Notes under the pieces: model-generated | Databases searched by the model: none | What the model was told of the DNA's origin: nothing | What the model saw: the letters and a program-made list of their open reading frames with translations, nothing else | Source of the DNA: Myxocyprinus asiaticus | Lineage: Eukaryota > Chordata > Actinopteri > Cypriniformes > Catostomidae | DNA: 64,000 bases | Direction: 5' to 3' | NCBI RefSeq assembly: GCF_019703515.2 | Contig: NC_059349.1 | Location: forward strand, 25,664,744 to 25,728,743 | Position numbers and translations under genes: made by a program | Shown: piece by piece, positions 11,570-21,928 of the stretch | Numbering within the stretch: the stretch's first letter is position 1 | How the letters are laid out: each line of letters opens with the position of its first letter

Positions 11570-11912
11570 CAGAGACGTTCCCTTTTGATAACGGTTTACT
11601 CGACATTGCGGTAAACGCTTTTGGGGTAAACGGAGTCTTCAAAGAGAGTACCGTAAGCTCAGCTGACTCCAAGGGCTCAAAGGGAGCTCCCTGTACACCC
11701 CGAAGGACTACAGAGAGGTCCCACCAGGGGACGAGGCGTGGTCTGGAGGGATGCAACCTCTCAGCGCCTCTCAGGAACCTGATGATCAAGTCGTGCTTCC
11801 CCAAGTATTTACCATCTACTGCCTCGTGATGAGCCGAAATAGCAGCTACATACACCTTCAAGGTGGAGGGGGACAGCCGTCCCTCCAGCTTCTCCTGCAG
11901 GAAGGAAAGCAC
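11570..11912 (-). pseudogene. DIRS tyrosine recombinase, N-terminal part only
   Basis: The frame reads FLQEKLEGRLSPSTLKVYVA, then HDLIIRFLRGAERL, then a PFEPLESAELTVLSLKT block. This matches the recombinase copy at 16649-17104, where the sequence continues into LLLALDSVKRVGDIQAL. Here it breaks off right after SLKT and enters terminal-repeat sequence, so the catalytic domain (the R-HxxR-Y residues of tyrosine recombinases) is deleted. The element could not integrate by itself. Confidence 0.75.
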
Positions 11913-11991
11913 TGATCCGACTGATCACAAGTGCTCACAGGAGATGCATTTGTGCGACCAACAGCAAGGCTGTCGCGAGGAGTGTGAGATC

Positions 11992-13447
11992 CTAGAACCA
12001 CATCTGGGTGGGCCAGTAGGGCGCTACTAGTATGATCTGCTCTCTGACCTTGCACAGGGTCTGTGTAAGTAGGCTTACTGGGGGAAATGCGTATTTGCGT
12101 AGTCCAGGGGGCCAGCTGTGTGCCAGCGCATCTATACCGAGGGGAGCCTTGGTCAGGGCGTACCAAAGCGGGCAGTGGGAGGATTCCCGGGAAGCAAACA
12201 GGTCTACCTGTGCTCGACCGAATCGACTCCAAATCAGCTGAACCACCTGAAGGTGGAGTCTCCACTCTATCCTGAGGGTAACCTGATGTAACAGCGCATC
12301 CGCTGCAGTGTTGAGTTCGCCTGGGATGTGAGTGGCTCGTAGCGACTTGAGGCGCTGCTGACTCCAGAGGAGGAGTCGGCGGGCGAGTTGTGACATGCAA
12401 CGGGAGTGTAGACCGCCTTGACAGCTGATGTACGCTACCGTCACTGTGTTGTCCGTCCAGACCAACACGTGCTTGCCCTGGATCAACGGCCGGAACCTCT
12501 GAAAGGGCGAGCAGTACTGCCAACAACTCTAGGCAGTTGATGTGCCAACGCAGCCGCGGGCTAGTCCAGGAGCCGGCGGCTGTGTGCCCGTTGCATACGG
12601 CGCCCCAGCCCGTCTTGGAGGCCTCTGTTGTAACCACGACGTGCCTGGAGACTGCTCTAGGGGAACCCCTGCCCGTAGAAATGCAAGGTCGGTCCAAGGA
12701 CTGAAAAGGTGGTGACAGATCAGCGTGATGGTCACGCGATGTGTCCCGAGGTGCCATGCCCATCTCGGGACTCGAGTCTGAGGACAGTGCTGAAGCGGTC
12801 TCATATGCATCAACCCGAGCAGTGTGGCCGCCGCTGAGGATACCATATGCTCCAGGAGCCTCTGAAAAAGTTTCAGTGGGATCGCTGTCCTCCGTCTGAA
12901 CGCCTTCAGACAGTTCAGCACCGACTGTGCGCTCGTTTGTGAGGCGCGCTGTCATCGAGACTGAGTCCAACTCCAAACCGAGAAAAGAGATGCTCTGAAC
13001 CGGGGAGAGCTTGCTCTTTTCCCAGTTGACCCGAAGCCCCAGTCGGCTGAGGTGCCGGAGCACGAGTTCCCTGTGTGCACACAGCAACTCTCGAGAGTGA
13101 GCTAGGATTAGCCAGTCGTCGAGATAGTTGAGGATGCGGATGCCCACTTCCCTTAGCGGGGCAAGGGCTGCCTCTGCGACCTTCATGAAGATGCGAGGAG
13201 ACAAGGACAGGCCGAAGGGGAGGACCTTGTACTGGTATGCCTGGCCTTCGAAGGCAAACCGCAGGAAGGGTCTGCGTCGAGGTAAGACTGAGATGTGGAA
13301 GTACGCGTCCTTCAGGTCTACCGCTGTGAACCAATCTTGATGCCGGACGCCCGCTAGAAAGCGTTTTTGTGTAAGCATCTTGAACAGGAGTCTGTGCAAA
13401 CCACAGTTCAGTACTCGCAGGTCCAGGATTGGTCGCATGGGAGATGG
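11992..13447 (-). pseudogene. DIRS reverse transcriptase / RNase H, frameshifted
   Basis: On the minus strand the reverse transcriptase palm begins at RPILDLRVLN (about 13440). It shows VDLKDAYFHI (first catalytic Asp), LPFGLSLSPRIFMK and the YLDDWLIL box (catalytic YxDD). The frame then shifts near 12900; the thumb/connection continues in a second frame (12921-12529, RLLEHMVSSAAATLLGLMHM). The RNase H (VWTDNTVTVAYI, then HIPGELNTAADAL) continues in the original frame to 11992. The segment upstream of RPILDL is missing, so gag and RT are joined by a deletion. The order gag, RT, RNase H, recombinase on one strand is characteristic of DIRS1-like elements. The copy is not functional. Confidence 0.82.
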
Positions 13448-13478
13448 GGGCGTCAAGGAGCCGTGCCTTGTCAGCCTC

Positions 13479-14633
13479 TCACATCTCAACCAAGTTGAGA
13501 TAAAGGTGGCGCTCCTGGACCACCAGGGTGGACATTGCCTGCCCGAGAGACTGCGCCGTGACCTTCGTCGCCCGGATTGCGAGGTCGGTCGCCGAGCGCA
13601 GTTCCTGCATCAATCCTGGGTCAGAACTATCCTCGTGCAATTCTTTTAGCGCCTTGGCTTGGTGTACTTGCAGGAGAGCCATGGCGTGCAGGGCGGAGTC
13701 GGCTTGTCCAGTGGCACCATAGGCCCTGGTCATCAGGGATGACGTAAACCTACAGGCTCTGGATGGGAGCTTCAGGCACCTGCACCAGGTGGTGGCGCTC
13801 TGCGGACACAAGTGCACCGCGAGCGCCTTATCCACCTGGGGGATCACCAAATACCCCCTGGCTGCTCTACCATCGAGGGTAGTGAGAGCGGGGGAACTGA
13901 AAGACCGGTACCGGGCAGTAAAAGGTGCCTCCCACGATCTTGTCAGCTCCTCGTGCACTTCTGGAAAGAAAGGAACGGGGGTGGGGCGTGGCCATGGGTG
14001 GTGCCCCGAGCCCAGGAACCAATCGTCGAGCCACGAGGATTCAGGGGAGAGTGGAGGGTTCCACTCTAGCCCGATGCTCGCGGCTGCCCGGGAAAGCATG
14101 TCCGTCATTTCCGCGTCGGCCTGGGACTGGGCGACCATTCCCGAAGGAGGAAGCCCAGTTGAAGCCTCTGCATCTGACTGGACGAGCCCACTCTTTGATG
14201 CTGCGCTTGATAACTCATTGTCTTCCCGGGCTCCGAACAAGAGGTCGAACTCGCCCTGAGATGAGTCGGTGGTCTCGTCCGAGTGCCCGACCTGGTCAAG
14301 CGAGCGTGCTGGGGAATGGGAGGTCCGTGGGGGGATACCCGGCGGAGGTGGTCCCATAGATGTCCCCAAATCGCCCCCAGTGCTAACAAGCACGGCCTCA
14401 TACCCATAGGTAGAAGGACCGAGGTGGGGAGCCGCTGGGGTGGATTGCTTTCTTACGAATGCAAGCCGCGACTGCAATGTTGCCATGGTCATTTTCTCGC
14501 AATGAGAACAAGACCCATCCACGAACGATGTCTCCACGTGGGCAGTGCCCAGATATGTAAGACAACGATCGTGGCCGTCAGAAACAGAGAGATAACGACC
14601 GCAACCAGGAATAACACACAAACGGAAAGGCAT
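13479..14633 (-). CDS. DIRS gag-like protein, 384 aa
   Basis: A single open frame starts at an ATG (14633) just inside the 5' terminal repeat. The N-terminus has a Cys/His cluster (CVIPGCGRYLSVSDGHDRC, then about 20 residues later CSHC) that could bind zinc, as in many DIRS gag proteins. The middle is Pro/Ser-rich and acidic. The C-terminal third (about residues 240-370) reads as a helical capsid-like segment with DKALAVHLCPQSATTW and ADSALHAMALLQVHQAKALK. It overlaps the following RT frame by 11 bases. It appears intact, but the rest of this element is broken. Similar gag sequence in the third DIRS copy is only a remnant. Confidence 0.7.
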   Translation of the reverse strand: MPFRLCVIPGCGRYLSVSDGHDRCLTYLGTAHVETSFVDGSCSHCEKMTMATLQSRLAFVRKQSTPAAPHLGPSTYGYEAVLVSTGGDLGTSMGPPPPGIPPRTSHSPARSLDQVGHSDETTDSSQGEFDLLFGAREDNELSSAASKSGLVQSDAEASTGLPPSGMVAQSQADAEMTDMLSRAAASIGLEWNPPLSPESSWLDDWFLGSGHHPWPRPTPVPFFPEVHEELTRSWEAPFTARYRSFSSPALTTLDGRAARGYLVIPQVDKALAVHLCPQSATTWCRCLKLPSRACRFTSSLMTRAYGATGQADSALHAMALLQVHQAKALKELHEDSSDPGLMQELRSATDLAIRATKVTAQSLGQAMSTLVVQERHLYLNLVEM

Positions 14634-14639
14634 CTTTAA

Positions 14640-15048
14640 AAAGATGTTCCGTGTGTGCCGCTCTTTTAGAATGAAAATATATTCTTTTTTAGAATATACT
14701 CTTTTGTTGTTCTACCGAAGCGCCCAGGGGCGTTCTCTGCACTCCACGGGTGCAGAGGGGGAGAAGCCCCTGAAATGCACCGTAAAATCCAACAGATGAG
14801 GTGAATGAACTCGCGGATGAATTCAACTTCAATGAATAGAAACGCTCGGCTCCGAAGAGAAAATCTGAAAGAGTGGTTGCATACCAGCTCCTTTTATACC
14901 CATATGTCTGGGGGGAGTGGCATGCAAATTCCACTCGCCAATTCCCATTGGCCTTTTTTCAAAAAAGCAGAAGTGTTTGGGGCTCCCAAGAGTGACCCCT
15001 AGTGTCACTACATCGACACAACGTCGAGTGAGTGACAGATAGGGAACT
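14640..15048 (-). repeat. DIRS terminal repeat (5' end of the middle DIRS copy)
   Basis: Read on the minus strand it starts AGTTCCCTATCTGTCACTCA and includes a CCAATGGG box, the TATAAAAGG promoter-like motif at about 14891-14899 and a leader before the gag start codon. It has the same layout as the ends at 3426 and 21342 but a clearly different sequence. Confidence 0.7.
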
Positions 15049-16700
15049 ACATGTCTTTGTGTTTATTCTGCCTGTTGGCTGGGGTTTGTCTCACAAAGTA
15101 TTTTCTGTATGTAATTTTGCCTCACAAAATTTGTGCAGAAGCACCGGACTTGAGCATTCCGACGGCAAAGTTGTCGTGGGGGCTCTTGTAGGCATACGTG
15201 GACCTTTTGAGTTTAGAGGGATTGATGCCGGTTGGCGCTGTCGCGCGCAGGGTTAATGTGCACGTTTTTCTTTTTTCTGTTTGCTTTGTTCGGGGGGAAG
15301 TTCGGGGTTTGAGTGTTGCACTAATGTTGAAATGTGGTCTGTACAATCTTATTTTTGACACACAATTTATTTTTTCTATTATATCAAAATGTCGAATGTT
15401 AATATGAGTGGACTATCTCTCTCCACATGGAATGTGAATGGGTTGGGGCACCCCATAAAAAGAAGGAAGGTTATTTCTTTTCTTAAATGTAAGAAATGTG
15501 ATATAGTGTTTCTTCAAGAAACGCATCTTTCCTCGCAGGAAGCTGAAAAATTTGGGAAGATATGGGGTGGACATGTTTTCTTTAGTGCTGGCTCAAGTAA
15601 GAGCAGGGGGGTCATTATATTGACAAATAAACATCTACAATTCAAATGTCTCAAACAGTTTAAAGATAAATTAGGGAGAGACATTATTGTTTTAGCAGAA
15701 ATTCAGGGGCAAAGTCTGATTTTGGTTAACATTTACGCACCTAACGATGATCAGGGCTTTTTTATAGATCTTGAAGTGATGTTGCAAGCCGCTGGCACCC
15801 CTCATGATATAATATTGGGAGGAGACTTTAATCTTTGATGGACTCAGTCCTTGATCATAGTGAAGCAAAAGTGTGTAAGCCCCCTAGAGCAATATTGACG
15901 CTTCACAGGATGTGTAAAAATCTTGGTCTTACAGATATTTGGCGACTTTTGAACCCGTCAGGTAGGGACTATAAATTTTTTTCATCAGTCCATAAGATTT
16001 ATTCTAGAATAGATTTTTTTTTATATCTAAGTCCCTCATTTCATCTGTTGTTGATTGTTCAATTGGAAACATTATAGTCTCAGATCACGCCCTGGTGAGT
16101 TTAGAGGTGTTGCCACATACAGAAAAAAATAAATCATATAGTTGGCGCCTTAATGTATCCCTGTTGCAAAATCCTGATTTCCAACAAATGTTAAAGACTG
16201 AAATCAGTGTTTATATGGAGACCAACTGATCTTCAGTATCTTCTGTGGGCATGGCTTGGGAGGCACTTAAGGCGGTTCTTAGGGGTCGGATCATACAGTA
16301 TGCCTCATTCATCAAAAAATCCAAAGCACGAGAACTCGTGGAGTTGGAAGGAAATATTAAAAGTGCAGAGGCAGAGCTGAAGCACTGAATGTCGTCTGAT
16401 GGCCTCAGAGAATTGACCCAATTGAAATACAGATATAACACTATTTTGTTGTGGAAAGTGGAGTTTTGGCTATTCAGGGCAAGACAGTCATACTTTGAGT
16501 TGGGGGACAAAGCAGGGAAGCTTTTGGCTAGATATATAAAGCAGAGAGAGTCTTTTTCTACCATTCCCTCAGTGAAATCTGCTGGTGATAAAATTTTTAC
16601 CATGGCCATTGATATTAATAATGCTTTTAAAGAGTTCTATCTTGATCTTTATAGTTCCACGTCTTCGTCTACTGATGAAGATATTAGACATTTTGTTAGA
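15049..16700 (+). mobile_element. L1-clade LINE, truncated copy A
   Basis: The copy starts in the ORF1-ORF2 spacer (15049-15388, which matches 54240-54640 in copy B) and continues into ORF2. It stops at about 16700, where DIRS sequence begins. Most of the reverse transcriptase and the 3' end are absent. It abuts the terminus of the DIRS copy at 15048. Confidence 0.8.
15389..16690 (+). pseudogene. L1 ORF2 endonuclease region, broken
   Basis: The open frame at 15389-15838 encodes the start of an apurinic-like endonuclease: STWNVNGLGHPIKRR, then VFLQETHLS (catalytic Glu of the QETH motif), then VNIYAPNDD and ILGGDFNL (the GDFN motif). A stop at 15836-15838 separates it from a continuing frame (15839-16077, RMCKNLGLTDIWRLLNPSGR and SRIDFFLY). 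The sequence then passes in shifted frames through the region between endonuclease and RT (16389-16700, QSYFELGDKAGKLLARYIKQ). The protein would nick target DNA in a functional L1. This copy is dead because of the stop, the frameshifts and the 3' truncation. Confidence 0.82.
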
Positions 16701-17104
16701 GTGGCCTTTGAAAGCCCCGGTCCAAATTCTAGACATGAACTGTCAATTGACAGTGCCTGTATATCACCCACCCGTTTGACTGAGTCAAGAGCCAACAGAA
16801 GTGTGGTCTTTAGAGAAAGCACATGCAACTCAACAGATTCTAATGGTTCGAACGGAGGGCTTGTGAGCACCCTCAGCACCAGATTTAAATCCCATGTTGG
16901 GACTGTAGCAGGGCGAGCGGGGTTCAAGCGCCTCGCTCCCCTAAGGAGCTTTATGATCAGATCATGTCTGCCTTTAGAGGAGCCAGTCTCTGGGGCGTGA
17001 AATGCTGAGATATTCACTACATAGACCTTAAGCATTGACGGAGTAAGACCTGCATCCAGCCGCTCTTGAAGGAATGTAATCATTTCCACTATGGACCAAT
17101 TCAC
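16700..17104 (-). pseudogene. DIRS tyrosine recombinase fragment
   Basis: The frame reads ITFLQERLDAGLTPSMLKVY, HDLIIKLLRGARRLNPARP and VLSLKTTLLLALDSVKRVGDIQALS. The last segment corresponds to the start of the catalytic domain around the first conserved Arg of tyrosine recombinases. It stops at the junction with L1 sequence near 16700, before the HxxR and Tyr motifs. Confidence 0.75.
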
Positions 17105-17386
17105 TGGGTCCTTGCCGCATTAGGATCACCAGTCTGCAAACACCCACCATTTTAGTGCATAGAGGCGTCTTGTGGGCAGTGCTCTAGCTTGCAAAATGGT
17201 GTTTATTACCGACTGAGCCAGATGTTCGCTGTGCTCCATTCAGGGTCACACGAGTAGGTTCCACAGCTCTGGTTGGTGATGCCAAATCATGCCCTGAGCT
17301 TGAGAGAGGAGATTGCTCCTCTGCGGTATTTCCCATAGAGGGTCGTCTAATATCTCCATCATTTGCGGAAACCAGGACTGGTTGGG

Positions 17387-17709
17387 TCATTTTGGCGTGA
17401 TCAACAGAACTGTTTTCTTGTCCTCTTGGACTTTGCAGATGACATAGTGAAGAAGACGTACCAGGGGAAAAGAGTATTTGTGTTTCGCCGGCCACTTGTG
17501 AGCCAAGGTGTCCACCCTCAGCGGGGCTTGGGTCATGTAGTACCAAAGAGGGCAGTGGGCAGTCTCCGCTGAGGCGAATAGGTCAATTTCCGCTTTGCCG
17601 AATACTTCCCAAATCCTCAGAACTAGCTGAGGATGAAGTCTCAATTCCCCCACCATCGGTCCCTGGCTCGACAGCATGTCTGCTCCACAGTTCAAGCGAC
17701 CAGGGACAT
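17387..17709 (-). pseudogene. DIRS RNase H C-terminal fragment
   Basis: The frame reads YVPGRLNCGADMLSSQG (RNase H Asp in the N-x-x-A-D motif), then VFGKAEIDLFASAETAHCPLW, then the KHKYSFPLVRLL block shared with 1-521 and 11992-12486. It is cut on the upstream side by the Tc1 element that begins at 17711. Confidence 0.75.
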
Positions 17710-17710
17710 A

Positions 17711-18958
17711 CACTATATTGCCAAAAGTATTCGCTCACCCATCCAAATAATTGAATTCAGGTGTTCCAATCACTTCCATGGCCACAGGTGTATAAAATGA
17801 AGCACCTAGGCATGCAGACTGCTTCTACAAACATTTGTGAAAGAATGGGCTGCTCTCAGGAGCTCAGTGAATTCCAGCATGGTACTGTGATAGGATGCCA
17901 CCTGTGCAACAGGTCCAGTCGTGAAATTTCCTCGCTACTAAATATTCCACAGTCAACTGTCAGTGCTATTATAACAAAGTGGAAGCGATTGGGAATGACA
18001 GCAACTCAGCCACGAAGTGGTAGGCCACGTAAAATGACAGAGCGGGGTCAGCGGATGCTGAGGCGCATAGTGCGCAGAGGTCGCCAACTTTCTGCAGAGT
18101 CAATCGCTACAGACCTCCAAAGTTCATGTGGCCTTCAGATTAGCTCAAGAACAGTGCGTAGAGAGCTTCGTGGAATGGGTTTCCATGGCCGAGCAGCTGC
18201 ATCCAAGCCATACATCACCAAGTGCAATGCAAAGCGTCGGATGCAGTGGTGTAAAGCACGCCGCCACTGGACTCTAGAGCAGTGGAGACGCGTTCTCTGG
18301 AGTGATGAATCACGCTTCTCCATCTGGCTATCTGATGGATGAGTCTGGGTTTGGCGGTTGCCAGGAGAACGGTACTTGTCTGACTGCATTGTGCCAACTG
18401 TGAAGTTTGGTGGAGGGGGGATTATGGTGTGGGGTTGTTTTTCAGGAGCTGGGCTTGGCCCCTTAGTTCCAGTGAAAGGAACTCTGAATGCTTCAGCATA
18501 CCAAGAGATTTTGGACAATTCCATGCTCCCAACTTTGTGGGAACAGTTTGGGGATGACCCCTTCCTGTTCCAACATGACTGCGCACCAGTGCACAAAACA
18601 AGGTCCATAAAGACATGGATGAGCGAGTTTGGTGTGGAAGAACTTGACTGGCCTGCACAGAGTCCTGACCTCAACCTGATAGAGCACCTTTGGGATGAAT
18701 TAGAGCGAAGACTGCGAGCCAGGCCTTCTCGTCCAACATCAGTGTCTGACCTCACAAATGCGCTTCTGGAAGAATGGTCAAAAATTCCCATAAACACACT
18801 CCTAAACCTTGTGGAAAGCCTTCCCCGAATAGTTGAAACTGTTATAGCTGCAAAGGGTGGGCCGACGTCACATTAAACCCTATGGATTAAGAATGGGATG
18901 TCACTTAAGTTCATATGCGTCTAAAGGCAGGTGAGCGAATACTTTTGGCAATATAGTG
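17711..18958 (+). mobile_element. Tc1-like transposon, copy B
   Basis: It has the same inverted repeats as copy A (CACTATATTGCCAAAAGTAT), flanked by TA at 17709-17710 and 18959-18960. It is inserted in the RNase H region of the third DIRS copy and is therefore younger than that copy. Confidence 0.94.
17797..18876 (+). pseudogene. Tc1-like transposase with one in-frame stop (copy B)
   Basis: One frame runs from MKHLGMQTASTNICERMGC to 18876 with a single stop, TGA at 18340-18342. At that position copy A reads CGA (Arg) in DGRVWVWR. Helix-turn-helix (REISSLLNIPQSTVSAIITK), [24 protein letters not shown] and [11 protein letters not shown] are all present. The NPIEHLW motif reads NLIEHLW here, but the catalytic Glu remains. 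Length about 360 codons, normal for Tc1. It is inactive through one nonsense change. Confidence 0.9.
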
Positions 18959-19115
18959 TATGTTGCATGCAGGGAAAGGGAGATGGAGCTCGCTCCACAT
19001 GAGGAGGCATTGCGCCAGGCTCATTTCTGGTAGAGATTGAGTTCTACTCTGGTGACTTAAGTATGGCACTACTGACATGTTGTCCAACCGGATCAGAATG
19101 TGATAATTCACTATG

Positions 19116-20240
19116 TCAGAATGAAGAGACTTCACATGATGTTTGAGCCAGCACTGGAGAGGTCTCATGTGTAAAAGACTTAATGGTATGACAGCGGATA
19201 CTGCCGTCATAAAACCCAGCATTCTCTGAAATGACTTCAGTGGAGATGCTTTCCCCAGTTTGAACTGAGACAGACACTGATGAATGGTCTGAACGCACTC
19301 GCTCGTGAGGTGCGCACATGCTTATGGATTCGAATTGAATTCCCAAAAAGGAGATTTGTTGGCTGGGAGAAAGTGTGCTTTTCGCCCAGTTGACATTGAG
19401 ACCTAGGCTGTTCAAATGGTGAACTATCAAGTCTCTGTGTTCGCATAACAGAGCCTCTGATCAGGCTATTAATAGCCAGTCATCAAGATAATTTAGAATG
19501 TGCACGCCGCTTATCTTCAAAGGGCGAGCACTGCATCAACTAATTTCGTGAATGTGCAGGAAGCCAAAGACAGGCCTAAGGGGAGGACTTTGAATTGATA
19601 TGCAGTTCCTTCCAACGCGAATCTCAAGAACAGACTGTGATTTGGTACAATTTGAACATGAATGTACGCATCCTTTAGATCTATTGACACAAACCAGTCC
19701 TGTGGATGGATGTGCGATAAGATCTGTTTCTGAGTTAACATTTTGAACGTGTTTTGCCAACATGTGTCTCAGATCTAAAATGGGTCGAAGCCTGCCCTCT
19801 TTTTTCGGAAAGAAAATATAGCGGCTGTAAATCCCTTTGTGGCATGACATTCCGGAACACTCTCTATAGTTTTTTTTTCTTGCGAGGAGATTGTGAATTT
19901 CTGCCAGTAACAGTGCCGCGTCTCGTGACAGAACCGTGGACGATAGAATGCCATTGAAGCGAGGTGGCTGGCGTGCAAACTGGATCGTATAACCGTGTTC
20001 GATCATTTTTTGCACCCAATCTGACACACCAGTGAGAGTTCGCCACACATCCACGTAATGAGACAGCCGGTGCATCGGTTCGCTCATTATAGGAGAAAGT
20101 GCCGCTTGCCTTAGGGAAGTGGTTGTGCATAGTGTGTGGGGTATGAGAAGTGTGATGAGAAATTGAGCCCTTTCTTTGAGAGTGTATGTGCGTCTCGAGC
20201 AGCCACAACATGCACTTTCCTCTTTTCTTTTTGAAAGCAT
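19116..20240 (-). pseudogene. DIRS reverse transcriptase, frameshifted
   Basis: The frame ending upstream contains YSRYIFFPKKEGRLRPILDL (RT N-terminus). The palm follows in another frame (19741-19517): MLTQKQILSHIHPQDWFVSI, DLKDAYIHVQI (first catalytic Asp), LPLGLSLASCTFTKLV. A third block (19430-19116) has GLNVNWAKSTLSPSQQISFL. The YLDD region (about 19460-19490) lies in the break between frames. Role in the element would be cDNA synthesis. This copy is dead. Confidence 0.75.
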
Positions 20241-20246
20241 TTTTAT

Positions 20247-20640
20247 TCATACACAACACACAGAAACAACATTTTGCATAACATCCCGGTCCCAACGAAC
20301 TTCAGCAGGGAGGGGGAGTGGAACAGCTTGTATGTCAAACCGGGCTTTCTTTGGATCTGGGCTGAGAAGAACAGCGGGCTCCAGATTCCTCTTCACGCCA
20401 TTGACTCGGTCAGGAATGTGCCTGCTGCCTTCGGGAAATGGGTAAGAGTCTTGCTGAGGCGCTGTTGTCAAGGCGACGAGCATCTGAAGCGAAGAACCCA
20501 TTGCTGGCAGTGAGGCATAGAGAATCTTCGCCGGAACACTGCATGGGGCAGGTGAGTCTTTCGCTGCAGGTGCAGAGAGTCAGGCGATGAATCATCCTAT
20601 TGCGTCTGCAGGGAAGTCTAATACGCTGAAGGGTGTATGT
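20247..20640 (-). pseudogene. DIRS gag remnant
   Basis: The minus-strand frame 20501-20247 (SLQMLVALTTAPQQDSYPFP, then LSPDPKKARFDIQAV) lies where gag is expected between the 5' repeat and RT. The similarity to the gag at 13479-14633 is weak and positional, so the call rests mainly on context. Confidence 0.4.
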
Positions 20641-20737
20641 CGATGGCAAAGAGGGCTTTTCAAGACGAGATGTAGTTGGAGACGAGACGATGTCGGTCTT
20701 GAAGGAAGAACATTCTAAAGAATTGGTGATTGAACAG

Positions 20738-21160
20738 GGGGCCTGGGTAGCTCAGCGAGTAAAGACACTGACTGCCACCCTTGGAGTTGCGAGTTTGAAT
20801 CCAGGGCATGCTGAGTGACTCTAGCCAGGTCTTCTAAGCAACCAAATTGGCCCGGTTGCTAGGGTGGGGTAGTAGTCACGTTGGGTTAACATCCTTGTGG
20901 TCACTATAATGTGGTTTGCGCTCGGTGGGGAGTTGTGTGTGGATGCCACGGAGAATAGCGTGAAGCCTCCACATGCGCTATGTCTCTGCGGTAACTCGCT
21001 CAACAAGCCACGTGATAAGATGCATGGATTGATGTCTCAGATGCGGAGGCAACTGAGATTAATCCTCTGCCACCCGGATTGAGGCTAGTCACTACGCCAC
21101 CATGAGGACTTAGAGCACACTGGAGATTGGGCATTCCAAATTGGGGAGAAAAAGAAAAAA
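20738..21160 (+). repeat. tRNA-derived SINE, copy 2
   Basis: It starts GGGGCCTGGGTAGCTCAGCG with an A-box and a B-box (GCGAGTTTGAATCC at about 20786), and ends in GGGGAGAAAAAGAAAAAA. Near-identical flanks, AATTGGTGATTGAACA and ATTTGGTGATTGAGCA, form the target-site duplication. It is inserted into the 5' terminal repeat of the third DIRS copy. Confidence 0.88.
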
Positions 21161-21179
21161 GATTTGGTGATTGAGCACC

Positions 21180-21342
21180 AGCTTATATAGGCCAGCTGCG
21201 CGCCTAAAGGGGCGGGGCTCAAACCCCATTGTCAGTCATAGGATTGGTGTTGTTATACAAGGGCTTCAATTGTGTTGTAGGAGAAGGAATTCCCCAAAAG
21301 CGTTTACCGCAATGTTGAGTGAACCATAATCGAAAGGGAACT
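21180..21342 (-). repeat. DIRS terminal repeat (5' end of the third copy)
   Basis: Read on the minus strand it starts AGTTCCCTTTCGATTATGG, then carries GCCCCGCCCCTTTAGGCG and TATATAAG promoter-like boxes. It matches, inverted, the repeat at 11250-11535. Confidence 0.7.
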
Positions 21343-21928
21343 ATGCATTTCTGGTGCTGTTTTGGAAGTGAATTGAAGATGACTGAAGTGAATGGCACCA
21401 GTTTTTGAAGGATTTAAAGGCTGAAATGTGAAGCTTACAATTCTATAAAAGCACTTACAGTAATTCTCTAAAACGTGTGTTTTATTCAAGCTATGAAGTT
21501 GTTTAATACATTGTTTTTACTGTCGTTTTAGGGTTTACGGCATTACATTTGATATAACTTATGTCTTGTGGCTATACTAAGTATTTTAATGTTTACACTT
21601 TCATTATAAGTACCTCAATGTAACACAGATGTAACTCACATTCAGTATCTGAGTCCATCTCAGATGAATGAGACTATATATCAAGGCTCCACATCAAGGA
21701 ACACACATAGAAAGACACTGATAGACCTTAACATATCAGTATTTTCAACACCATCAGCCTTGAATGATCAACCATTACACTTCTACTACAATAACTTAAC
21801 CATTGCTCTCTCTTTTTATATGACATTCTGATATATTCACAGATTGTGCAGTTAAACATTAATTTACAGTGCTTTATAGTGTAACCACTTACTCAAGCTT
21901 TCTTGTGTTGCTCTTCTCCTGGACCACC
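21343..21928 (+). other. 5' flank of the slc22a13-like gene
   Basis: AT-rich non-coding sequence between the last DIRS terminus and the start codon. It presumably holds the promoter and 5' untranslated region. No clear TATA box could be assigned. Confidence 0.4.

Larger units (their letters stand above)
16700..21342 (-). mobile_element. DIRS-type retrotransposon, third copy, with nested insertions
   Basis: The minus-strand order is: 5' terminus at 21342, gag remnant (about 20247-20640), RT (19116-19960), RNase H tail (17387-17713) and recombinase (17104-16700). A Tc1 element (17711-18958) splits the RNase H region and a SINE (20738-21160) sits in the 5' terminal repeat. All frames are interrupted. 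The left end is lost at about 16700, where L1 sequence joins. Confidence 0.8.

Noticed and set aside
13789..14639. Plus-strand frames of 85-156 codons
   Set aside because: They are antisense to the DIRS gag frame, which has clear structure on the minus strand.
20740..20812. tRNA-like sequence with A- and B-boxes
   Set aside because: It is the head of a SINE with a matching body, 3' tail and target duplication. The cloverleaf is not complete enough for a tRNA gene.
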